Positions 46,172 to 58,200 of a stretch of DNA of 64,000 nt are shown in pieces. This stretch comes from Dipetalonema caudispina. Its lineage: Eukaryota; Nematoda; Chromadorea; Rhabditida; Onchocercidae. Location: positions 434,001-498,000 of the forward strand of contig JABVXV010000006.1 of the NCBI GenBank assembly GCA_013365325.1, written 5' to 3'. A model generated the notes under the pieces. That model was not told where the DNA came from. It was given only the letters and a program-made list of their open reading frames with translations, and searched no databases. A program made the position numbers and the translations under genes. Each line of letters starts with the position of its first letter. The stretch's first letter is position 1.

Positions 46172-49100
46172 TCATTTAAGATCATCATCATCCTCATCAC
46201 CACATGATCGTTTGATTTTGACCAAAAGTGATGTGTGCCATTGATCCAAACGTGATATTTTGTCAAATGATTTCACTACTTCTGTGAATTTTACTTGATT
46301 TTTGTCTTCCAAACACGGAATTAATTCACTGAAAACAGAGGAAGACAAGACTTACTTGAAAACAGTTTAAACGAAATATAACAAATCGATTAACTTGCAT
46401 TGATCTACGAATATAACAAAGATTTCCGACAAGAATGACAGAAACCAACTTGACAAATTTATATTCTCGCGAATCCACAAATGACGGAGAAATTTCTTCG
46501 TAACGTTTCAGCGCATTTTGAGTATCAAGCTGAAAAAATATAACGATTAAATGATCGGGTTAAATATAAGACACTAATAAAATAAAGGTTAATTGCAGCA
46601 TAGGCCGTAATTAATCTTTATCTTAGTATTTACCTAGTAATGAACTAAATTTCTCCGTAATACTGATACTGGTCACAAACACTCCCACGTTCTGTGTTAA
46701 AAATCTTATTTTACTATAATTAATTGGATTCTCAGGTAACATCATATTGTTTTTTCATGTTACTGAAATATACTTCAGCATATTTCTTCCAGATTTGCAC
46801 ACTTTACAGCTATAGTTACTCTCACTAACTTTAAGGAAAATGCAAACACGCTTTTAGTCTATGTTTTTATACAAACTCAGTCAGTGATATTGCCAAAGTT
46901 ATCACTATCACGTTAAAATGATGGAAAAGAAGCTAACCAAATCAGAACAAAGGTGGCAAAGAAGAGCTTGGAAAAAGTGATTTTTCGCAGCGTATTTTAA
47001 AGTCGGATGGTCGGCTTCCCAAGTAGCCACTTCTTCAAAAATTTTGATTGCCCTTTTATAATCTTCTAGTTGTGCGGCATACTAAAAACAACACAAAAAA
47101 TAACTCACGAAAACAATAATTATACGAAATAAAAATGGCATCAAAATGACCCAAGCTAGAAGTTAAGTACTTGATTGTTGCTTCAAAAAATAATTTAAAA
47201 ACAGCACAAAAATTAACTCATACTCGATTAAAGTAGCAGCAGTAAACTTAGAAAAATAATGGAAATTACCTGAGCAACTTTGATCATACACTTAGTGGCC
47301 GAACTTCGGCTTTCCTCACCTTTATAAAAATCAGCTGCCTCCTGAAAAGTAGAAGTACTAAAATCCTAAACTGAAAAGAACTTCAGGCATTCTCATTTGC
47401 CTTAAATTAAAAAAATTGAGCGAGTAGAAAAAGTCACACTTGATAATGAGCCATAGCTTGTGCCATATCCGGAGCCTCACTTTCAAAAATTTCGGCCATT
47501 GTGCAGTGATATTTAGCAGCCATATTGAAACGACCCATATCCGTGTATGTTTCAGCAGTCTTCATCAAACAATCAATTGCTTGCTGCAAGTGTATGACTC
47601 ATTGCTTTATTAAACTTTGTTCCCATGTTTAATGTACTATCTTATAAATTTTTACAAAACTTTTTCTTAGTTTGAATTTCTCTATGATAATTCATTCATA
47701 ACAATAACTTGAAATAGAATGTCTCTATATTAGTTTTAAGTTACCACAAAACTGATGAGAAAATTAAGAAAAAACGAAGTGAACTCTATATCAGTTCACA
47801 TTGTCATGAAATACAGTTGAGCCCTTTCTTCAACGATTTAACGCTGTCAAAGAAAGAAAGAATGCAATATTAACGACTGCAAAATCTATTTCACTGCAAA
47901 GTGAATACTTCTACAAATATGTGTATAGATTTGAATACGCGTGAGGATTATTTAATCTAAATTAAAAGCGATTCAGGATGCCATATCGAATGAGGAAAGT
48001 ATCACTTCATTTCAAATTAATCAACCGAAACGACCCAATCGCTTGACGGTTAGCAAAAACATAACAAATACTTTGATACAAACAAAATAATGACAGCTAT
48101 TAAAGAATAAAACTTGCTTAATCAAAATCTTCGACAAAATAAAAAGCATACTATCAATATTCTTTCAAATTCACAAGGAATAAAGTCACCTTATATCTAC
48201 AGGGAAAATTTAGGCTATTGCCGCAGATTACTAAATATTTATTAAACAAAAAGATAGAAAGACAATCCAAAAAGTTTACCTGTGGATTAACTTTACGATA
48301 GCAATTGGCTGCTTCTGCATAATTTGAAGCTGCATCGTGCTTTCGATCGGTCGCTGCTGCATGTATTTCTGCAGATCTCACAAATGCATCACCCGCTTCT
48401 CTCCACAATTTTGATATTTTGAATAAATTCCCTGCCTTAATTATTATTAAATAGCAATATAATTGATGCACAATCATTAAAGCATATTTGTTCCGAACTT
48501 GCTTTTTTGTTTTGATGTTAGCGTCGACCATTATTAACTATAATAACTTTATTAGATGAATATAAAGAGACATAGTATGGACGGCACTTGAAAATAGAAG
48601 AATAGTAAATAAAACATTCAATTAGACGACTTCTCTAAACAACAAAGAAACATCTTCTTTAAATGGTTTATTATTTTCTTCTTTGTTACCTCAGTTTTGC
48701 ATTCTGTGGAGGAATCTCTACATGTAATCGTTTATTTTATAAACTGCCAGGACAACTAACTATAAAATCAGCAAGCTCTATAACACTATCACGATAAGAA
48801 AATAAGTTGCGACAAGCAGTCAATTTTGGTGAAGAATATCCACAATTAATTCCACTCAGTAACTCATGACTGACTTCGCTCATTTTATGATATTCAAACA
48901 AATAAATTTCATAATTCCACTCAAAATTTCCTTAAACACTACGGTTAAAAATTTATAGCACATTATAAGTACCACGAATAGTCACCAGCAACTTCCTTTA
49001 TACATCTTCAGTGTTCATTACTCTGTAAAAATTTTCGTTCTTCTAGTTTCAAAAGTTGGCTCTTTCTGTTCACTGCCAAAAACTATTACTCGCGGTGTTT

Positions 49101-49891
49101 GAGGATGCATACTGCAGGTAGTACTGACTTTACTCATTCTTGCTACTTCAAATTCTTTCCGTGGCAACTTCCTCCTTTTCACAAACAGTGAAGGATCTCT
49201 GATACCATGCACCTCTTCAGAGTGACAATTTCTTTCTTCTGGATTTACGTATGCTTGGGAACAAGAAGATTCGTAACATCGAAACAAAGCTATAGAAGGA
49301 TTACGATCTCTTTTGATTTTAAAAATCGAACAGTGATTCTCATCGGCATGAATTTCTAGGCAGTGTATATTTGGAAATTGCCGTCCGCATATGGCACACT
49401 GATGTCTATGAAACCGTTCGTAATGGTCTTCAAAAGTGGCCACATCATCAAAACTCATTCCACATCCATTTTCTTCGCATGCTAAGACGGTTTCTGAATC
49501 CTCCTAGAACTTTCCATAAAAAACTACAAAATCCAATCTAAGGAAAGATAAATTGAAAAACATTGCAAAACAAGCGAACTATACGAATCTAAGCGAAAGG
49601 AATTGAAAAGGTATATGCAGAATCCAAATCCCATAAGATTGAGAAGATTTCAGCAAATTTTTGTAAATGACAAAGAAACAAGTTCGGACTCAAATATTGA
49701 CAACTCTTGAACAAAACAAATAAATTCATGCAAATGATGAAGGACTGTAAAATACTAACTTGTACAAAAAGATCAGCAGCTTCTTCTGCTTTAGCATTAC
49801 CAAATAAACCACTAAAAAATCCGCTTCCACCTTTCGCTTTTTTCTCCGCATCCTCCAACTTCTTCCGAGCTTTAGCCTCGTTCTCCGCCAT
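46172..49891 (-). CDS. NAPA: alpha-SNAP (soluble NSF attachment protein)
   Basis: Alpha-SNAP recruits NSF to SNARE bundles so that they can be taken apart after membrane fusion. Exons 49891-49760, 48435-48280, 47583-47440, 47341-47270, 47081-46938, 46529-46450 and 46328-46172 join in phase; 294 residues, the usual length. The N-terminus (EAEKKAKG-type helix then GGSGFFSGLFG) is the membrane-touching loop. TPR-like helices follow: AGNLFKISKLWREAGDAFV, ASNYAEAANCYRK, AIDCLMKTAETYTDMGRF and EVATWEADHPTLKYAAK. The NSF-activating C-terminus ISRLDQWHTSLL...GDEDDDDLK ends in the conserved acidic-Leu tail. Exon 6 could read on as an open frame, but only the donor after 46450 joins the last exon in phase. 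The first intron (1.3 kb) contains a ZNF511-like coding exon on the same strand. Confidence 0.96.
49018..49493 (-). CDS. ZNF511: ZNF511-like C2H2 zinc-finger protein, last exon, inside alpha-SNAP intron 1
   Basis: One open exon on the minus strand runs from an acceptor (GGATTCAG) at 49494 to TAA at 49018. It encodes three fingers with the ZNF511 layout: CEENGC...H-x4-H (ACEENGCGMSFDD), then CAICGRQFPN...H-x4-H, and CYESSC...H-x4-H. It closes with RVIVFGSEQKEPTFETR, like the family's C-terminal I-C-F-G block. ZNF511 is a nuclear protein of poorly defined function. The exon begins one base into a codon, so an upstream exon is needed; I could not find a convincing one between here and alpha-SNAP exon 1. 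It may start within the intron, or upstream of alpha-SNAP exon 1, or be a decayed copy. The alpha-SNAP frame splices over it cleanly. Confidence 0.7.
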
Positions 49892-50934
49892 TAAAAAGCA
49901 ACGAAAACGATATAGAGTCCGTCAAAGTCCACTTAGTTAATTTCTCACCTGAAAATATGAATTCTAATAAGAAAAAAACTAAAACTTAATCAAGGTGAAA
50001 TACCATCAATTCGCGTATTCTCAAGTACGTAACTTAAAACAGAAACTTGTCCTTTCATAACAATGAAAAACGAAACTTAAACAAAGCAGCACCAAACCAA
50101 TAATCAATAATACCATAAAGATTCATCTATTTTATAGTTCTTTACCATTTATAAACAAATACTACAAATCACTTTCTCCACATGATCATATTTATTCCTA
50201 CAAACTTTATAATTGGAGAATACAGAGTGACATAGGAAAACTTCACAATGTCTCAAATATCTCAGCTCAGCAATTCAGAATTTAAGGAAAATTTAAAAAT
50301 GAGGAGAACAGTCAACTCCATTGAAGAATTACAGATCGATAGGAAAGTGCAAACTACCAACTTCTGGGAGTAAATACGAGTTATAACGAAAACACACAAC
50401 AACAGCAATGTCAGCTTCTATTGATTTCCATTTCCTTAATATCGGTAATCGTTGATGTCACCTCCCTCAATTCGTCAACATTATTCCCTTGCCCTTTTTT
50501 CAGCTGCATAACAATCATCTCTTACTCATCATGCAAAATGGAAAGATATCCATCGGTTTATAGTAATCAGTTAGCCGAACCGATTTTTAAATTAACTCAT
50601 CTTTAGCTCTTCTACTCAGTATTCTGCCCAAACTTAAATTTCTGATACTTTCAGTAGTATTCAGCAATAATCTCCACAATAAAAGTTCAGTAAGCTCATT
50701 CGACTTAGATTATTGCAAATTTCTTTATCCCGGAAAAAGCTATACTCATCAATCAATAATTCTGATCACTAGTGTATATAACATCAGGAAGTGTCACTGA
50801 AATGTCATTGCTGTTTTTTTTTTTTTGTTTTTTGAATATTGGAATCAAAAATTATACAATCCCTTAACTACAAAACTGCAGGTGAAGTAATTCGATCGGA
50901 TATAACACGTGCACTAGGAAGAATGTGTCGGTCA

Positions 50935-50959
50935 AATCAATCAATCAATCAATCAATCA
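50935..50959. repeat. AATC tetranucleotide microsatellite
   Basis: Six tandem AATC units followed by a degenerate continuation (ATCGATCAATC). It lies in the alpha-SNAP / PRP39 intergenic region. Confidence 0.85.
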
Positions 50960-51767
50960 TCGATCAATCCCGGAAAGGGTAGGAGATAGTATAGGATCGC
51001 TAGATAAATGTATTAGCGATCAATACATTGGCGCAAGTGGCACTAAAAAAGCCATTCAATTTGTCAACCTTCTCTCAATAAATAACAACATAGCAGGGAG
51101 CACAGGCACGGCTGCGGTCATTTAACATGTCGTTCAAACTAAACTCAATTAGCAATGTTATCCCCTTCTCCTCCGATCAAACTTAGTCGATGACCTCATA
51201 TATCCATATACGAAAATTCAAGAGAAACATTTTCAACCACAATCTCTTTATAATGTCTTCTTCATCTCAGCATAGTTGATACGAGGAAAAGCTCGGAGGG
51301 ATAAAGTAAATTGAATATTAGAAAAGATAATGTCTTCATTTTACCTTATCTGTACATACACTTCTAACATTTCACCATTTTGGCAAATATACTCACATAA
51401 GAATGATTTGTTCCGATTCCTCTAACAAATACAAAGCTTTATTATTCTCGGGAAATGTAAAATGCATCATTACCTCATTACTTGTTATCAAGCGGTTGGG
51501 CTAAACCATTTTAGGTATCTCACTTGTTGGACAGTTATCCGTATAGAGTTTATTACGGAAATCTTACAAAAATAAGTTAAAATAAGTTTATTTGAAGGTA
51601 GAATATTACCTGTAAGTAATTGTTAATATAAATACACTTTACAATATTTATCATACTTTACTAAGGTAAGACTGTAATAATGAATGAATAAGAAAGATGT
51701 TTAAATTACTATGATACTGGCCTAGTAGCCTAACTGTATGGCAAGAATGATGGACCAGTCCTTCATA

Positions 51768-51797
51768 ACACGTACACGTACACGTACACGTCCACGT
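51768..51797. repeat. ACGTAC hexamer repeat
   Basis: About four tandem copies of a CGTACA unit with one substitution at the end. Each copy contains ACGT and the run is nearly its own reverse complement, so it could fold or bind ACGT-recognising factors. Function is unknown. Confidence 0.75.
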
Positions 51798-52235
51798 AGA
51801 CAAATATGCCCATGCACATTGAGACGATCATTTCATATCATTTTCATTCATTCTCACGGGGATATCATATTGCATAAGCGATGTCGTGCAACCATTGGAA
51901 ACATTCTCTTCTGTCCCTGCATATCTGTTTCTCTTCACGTTTTTCACGTTCATTTAGCTTTCTCTCACGTTTCTTTGCTAGCTTACTCGTTTTCACGTAC
52001 TTCCACTCTCTAGAGTATTTCACTGCTATATATCTTCAGTTACGGTGTTTTGAACTATTATTTAAAACCTGCTTTTATCGGATCTATTAAACCCCCAATT
52101 ATTCAGATTTCGTATATCAAATATCAGTCTGGTAATAAGAATACTTCAGGATCAACCTATATTTACAATGTTTCAGGAGAATTCATTTTTTAAGCCTAAC
52201 TTTTCAGTTAAAAGCTAACGGAGGAGTTGAAAAGA

Positions 52236-55200
52236 ATGGGTCGTGGTCGAAGTCGGAGTGAAAGTTCTAGCAAAAGTCGTAGTCACAGCCGTAGTCATAG
52301 TCGAAGTTCTAACAGTGGTCATCGTGGCCGTAGTCATAGCAGACGACGTGGTCGTACGAGAAGCCGAAGCCATCATCACGATCGTCGAAGGTACTCTTGA
52401 CTTGTTTTTAAAGCTAAACTAAAATTTCTTGTTTATTACAACCAATTGAGAATTGTTTATAACTAAGTAGTTCTATCCATATACATCACCATAAAATTAG
52501 TTCAGAGGAGTTGATTTTTTATTTAAATAGATAAACTTTTCTGTAATGAGACAGTGGTAGGTAGTTTAGGATCTAGGAAACATGAAGGATAGTTGAGGAT
52601 TGGAAAAATACGGCATGAGCAGTTGAATATTTTAGAGATATAAACAGACACCATTGCCGTCAATTGCAACACGTATAAGTTTTGTTAAGCGCAAAAAAAA
52701 TGATAACAAATTATCTCTGTTCGACCTTGTCGTTGAGGAAGAAGATTCAGCTAAACAATCTTTTCTCACATCCAAATTTGAAATTCAAAGTTTAACAATA
52801 GCCAGTGAAGAACTTCCTTGATACATATATGTCCATACTTTCTTGTTTGATTTGAGAGTTTACATGTAAAGTTCGTTTTATATTAAAAACTCTTAAGTTT
52901 TTGCAAAACACTCCATTTAAGTAGATGGAATAATCGCATCGAACGCTTAGATTTGTTTTCTAGCATTTAGAAATTATGGAAAAATTGTTTCAGCAGAAGT
53001 CGTTCGAGTGATCGGGAAACGACGGATTTGCTGAAACTTTGCTGGAAACCGCTGAAAGATGATTCAAGAAATTTTGATGCGTGGACTCATCTTTTGCAGT
53101 ACATTGAGCAACTTGTAAGTCTAGGTCATCTAGGATACATTGTGACCCGTCGTAATTGGATCTGAAGAATGTTTTACCTAAGCAAAATTTGACCTTTAAA
53201 AAGCAGAATTCACTTTTATTAATAATCTCATGCTAAAATTTTAATTCTGACTCATTTTACTGAATGCTTTTGTAATTTGAGACTCAGTTTTTGTGTTTCT
53301 CTAAATAGATCCAGTTTCACTCTTTTTGTTCATATTATTTTCATATTTTCTCAACGCTGTCAACGCCTTGTAATTAGTGCTGCCGACAGAGTGTAAGCTT
53401 GAGGATACCTACATTGAATTATTTTAGGATGAAACAAAAGCGGCTCGTGAAGCATATGATGACTTCTTTAAAAGGTATCCGTACTGTTACGGATATTGGA
53501 GGAAGTATGCTGAATTTGAACGACGTCATAAACACTACGACCGCTGCACTGAGGTAACCTATAATTTTGACATACAACACTTTTCGTGTTACTGTTTTGT
53601 AGTGTTTAACCGTCCATCATCTTGAAGCTTGAGCTTTCCCAGCAGAATTGCTTTTGCAAATTGAATTGCCAATAGTAAATAAATAAAACAGGGATATCAA
53701 GGAAAATGAGGGTTATTTCTTTGCTTATTACTTTTATTGCTTAAAACCTTGTAAATTTGATTGTAAAAGACATCATTAGCTCGAAAATGAAAGCATTTTT
53801 GAGGTTTATGAACGTGGAGTTACGGCCATACCACTGAGTGTTGATTTGTGGCTTCATTACATTGCTTTCGTTAAAGAGGTCGTTCAGCATCAGGAGAACG
53901 CAGTGCAGAAGACTAGATTGTAAGTTTATAACAGTATTTTTAATGATGCTTGCTTCATAATTCTCATAATTTGTATTAAAATTGACATGCTTCCAGAATT
54001 TATGATCATGCAATTGAAGCATGCGGTATGGAATTTCGTTCGGACAAGCTATGGGATGAATATATTAACTGGGAGTTAAGTAATGGTGAAACTGTACGAG
54101 CCGGAGCACTTTTTGATCAGATATTAAGCATACCTACTTTGCTTTATAGTAACCATTTTGACAAGTATGTTTTTCTTGTATTGAAGATTGTATGACTTCT
54201 TCATTGGCTATTACTCTTGCCACTTTCTGTGACAGCTAGTGATAAATTTCATTTAATATTGATAATCTCCAGCAGTTTGATCCGTTTTTTCCTAAAACTT
54301 GCAGACTTACAGTTTCTTCACAATTATTCATTAGATTAGCTGTTAATTTTATTATCTTAACTACAGCTATAGATTTTTTTGTAATGAACTGTATCACTAT
54401 GGAAGAATCCTTTTCATTTCTTTATATTTTTTCAGAAAGAAAGACTATTTTTCAGCTTTTCTTTTTGCGTTTTTTCAAACATTCTGCTTTGTTTTCAGGT
54501 ACAAGACTTTTGTGAATTCAAATGAGCCAGATAGAGTAGTAAGTCAGGATGAATACAATGAAATTTTTGCGAAAGTAAGTGGTAAAATTCATTTAAGAGA
54601 TTATCCTACTTTATTTGCTCTGCCATCGATCTTCTGTGAAAAATTTATTTAAGGTTGAAGCGGATTTGCGTAATATGGTTGATGGCGATCTATTTCTTTT
54701 AGAAGATTACGTCGATGATTCCCCACCGGATTACATCCCGGAAAATGGAGAAGAACCACCGAAAAAGGTTTTCACGAGGCGCAAGGTTTTTTTTGATTTG
54801 TGGAAGTAGTGCATTACCAGAACTTTGCTCTTTTTTTACTCACCATTTTTAATTAAAATATTTTTTGCAGCATTGTGAAGAAGCCTTACGTGTTTTACGT
54901 GCAGAAATACTGGAACGACGGAATAAAAAATATTTATTAAATGAACAGGAAGTTAGTCGACGTTGGACATTTGAAGAAAATGTATGTTTATTTAAGATCA
55001 AATTTCCATATAGTTTTTCCATTGATTATAATATTTCAATTAATTTAAAAGACAGCTGTATTTCAGATAAAGCGACCATATTTCCATGTAAAACCATTGG
55101 AGCGAGCTCAGTTACGTAATTGGCGTGCTTATCTTGACTTTGAAATTGAGTGTGGGGATATCACGCGTATCATAATTCTGTTTGAGAGATGTCTAATCGC

Positions 55201-58200
55201 TTGTGCTCTGTATGAAGAAATGTGGATCAAGGTAAAATCTACCACTGGAGTGGTTCTAAATTAAGCATTAATTTTCATACATAGCATTTTTGTCAAAAAA
55301 TTAACGATTTCATTCGCACGAAATAAAGTTTTTTAGTGTAACTTTATGAAGTAACTCAGTTTAATTTCAGTATGCTCGTTACGTGGAGAGTATCGGAGAA
55401 TCTAGTCGTGCCCGTAGTGTTTTTCGTCGAGCAACCGAAGTTCACTTACCTCGCAAACCGAATGTTCATCTTGCTTACAGCGCTTTCGAAGAAAAAAATG
55501 GTAATAACCACAGCAATTGTGATATTTGTGATATACGAACCGGTGATCTCTTTTTCCGTTCATTCATTCATGTGGTTAAGTTTGATGATAAGCTAAAGTA
55601 TTATCACCGTCAGCAGACAACATTCACTCATGGTGCTCTACTCGTCCGACAACTAGATGGCAAGTATGGTTTTTAGAAAGTAATTTAGAAAGAAGTGGTG
55701 ATAGTTTTCAAATGCAGTGCAACAAAGTGAAACCTCTTTTTATTCATTCAAAGATGAGAAGCGTATCATTTTATCTAAGGGTATGGATTTCATCAGATCT
55801 CGTTTACTGAAGATGCAACTACTTTTCCATTCGAATTTCTTTTCCTATATCCAACAGTCTTGATCTTTCGGAAGTTTCAAGAAGCCAAATTATCCTTAAA
55901 TGAGTTGAAAAACCTAGCACAATGCAATGAAATTCGATTGAGTTAGACGAAGCAAGAATCAGAGTTCATTCTGTAATTGTTATCAATCCTTCAAGTCGGC
56001 CTTACTTGTATATGGAAGATAGTTTTTTAAAAAAACTTCGTGAAAGAATGGATTGATCTCTTGCTTAAGAATTCTAGAATTCTTTTGAGGTCTTGGTCTT
56101 TGAATGACTGTTAGAATTTATTATGTATGTATGTATGTGTGTGTGGTATCAATTGCGAACTCGAGTTGTATGACTTCTGAAGTAGTATTATCCATTCTTA
56201 CTGTTTTACAGTTAAAGTTGAGACAAGTTCCTGGGATCCTTTATAATATAGGTTCCACATAGCGTGAACTTGGTTAGCATGGCTATTTATTTGTGTGAGT
56301 GTTTGTGAACAATATGACAACGCTTTACTGACTTCGAATTTTTTAAAATTAAAATCTGCAAACTTCATCTTTACGAATCCTGAATCCGGAGAATGCAATT
56401 CGTCGAAATCCAGTTTTTATGGGTGTGTAGCTTTTACCTCCCGAAGTTTTGAGAGTTGTTGTGTTAGGATATGGGAAGGGGATCCTTACAAAAGCTAGCT
56501 CTGTAGTGTATTTGTTCCTATAGCATAAAGATCTTCAGTTCTTAGAATTCCTGCATTCTTTTGGATTGTTTTCTGAGTAATACCACTTTTTCGAAAATTG
56601 AATTATGGCCTGTTCTCAGGTAGCAGTACAGGAAAATACAACTGACTAATAGTTATTTCGTTACGAAGAAAAGATAGAAAAAGTTCCATTCATTGAAGTT
56701 AGATCTCTTCTTAAATTGTTCAAGGAAGTTTCAAGAAGTAGCATTTTTACCAATAAGTTATCCATTTACAATTCAAAGTTCTCTATCACTGAACATTGTG
56801 ATATCGAATGCCATCTTATTACACTTATAGATTCTGAGGTACACTTTTAACATCTCACAGCGATTCGTGTGAGTGTAATTTAGCTTCATGTTTATTTTAA
56901 CGTAGTGTCCCAGAGTTATTCGCACATGTTAACACCTTAGGTTATTTTCAGGCTTTGAAAATTAGTAAATTTAAGTTGTTTTCTAAGTAGTCCAATCGAA
57001 AAAATTCCGGAAGATTCAGAGGGTTCTGGCAGGATTTGATAATGACGTCCTTTCTCTAGATTCTCTCCATTCTTTTGGGATGTGAGACATTTTAGCAAGT
57101 TCATAATCACTGATTGGAGATTCTTTGAGCTAAATTAAAACAGTACCTAATTCATCCAAGCGAATTAAACTTCTGGAATTGATTAAATTGATTTCCCGTT
57201 TCAACCAAATTTTCAAACCATTTTGTAGAAGAAAGTAATCAAAATAAAGGAAAAATAGGCGCATCAAAATAATCGCATCAATTATTAGTCCGTTTTGATA
57301 GATTAGTTTTGCATTGCCACAGTTCTTTGCAACATAATTTTTGAAATTGATTCATGGCATCGCAATTAAGAAGCGAAATACACAAACCTCTTCGTGTTGC
57401 GAAATTCTCTAATCTTTTCTTGGAAAACGCTCGTTTACTTTGTTAAAAGTTTCAAATTTTGTTTGTTGAAGAGTTGAAAGGAAGAGGAAGAAGGTACTTG
57501 ACACTGTTGCATTTCAACAGAACATAGCAAATGAGTCGTCTACTGCATTCATTCATTAACGAATGTTTTTCTTTGTTTTCTTAATGAAACCTTCCTTTTT
57601 CTTATGCGTATTTTTTAGTAGAAATTCACTAAAAATAATAAAATTAAATTCATCAAAGGATTCATTTAAATAGATGGAAGATGTGAGATTATTCTGCAAG
57701 ATGAGAAGTGATTTTTCTGCAGATCTTTTCCAGCCTACAATTAGTAAACCCTTATGGCGATGGTGGCACCTTATATAACAGTAAGTTTTACAGGTGATTT
57801 TGAGAAAGCCAATTCAATTTTGGCAAATTTTGATCACCGTTATCCCGGATATGCTGTTATTGCATTACGTCGGATTGGAATCGAACGACGTTTTGCGATG
57901 AAACAAGCAGGAGATAGGCTAGTTATCTGTTACGATGCATTAAATTTTAGTTTTTATCGAAGTTGAAAAGTAATTTGAATGAGCAAGTTGATCTATTTGG
58001 ATTTCCAGGAATATTTACGATTTCTTAAGAATTTTTTCATTTTAATTGAGCTGTTAAGTAGTTGGAAAAATTATGTTGCAGAGATTCTCCGGACTATTCT
58101 TCTGTGATATCACGTTTTGAGCGTCTTATACACGATTCACGTACTCCACGTAAACTATCTGCATTTTATGCCTTGAAATTAGCGAGATTTCATGCTAAAA

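Larger units (their letters stand above)
49892..52235. other. divergent intergenic region between alpha-SNAP and PRP39
   Basis: 2.3 kb containing both promoters. It holds simple repeats: about six AATC units at 50935-50959 and an ACGTAC-type hexamer run near 51768-51797. A TTTTCAG ending at 52207 lies 28 bases before the PRP39 ATG and suits trans-splicing. I see no other gene. Confidence 0.45.
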
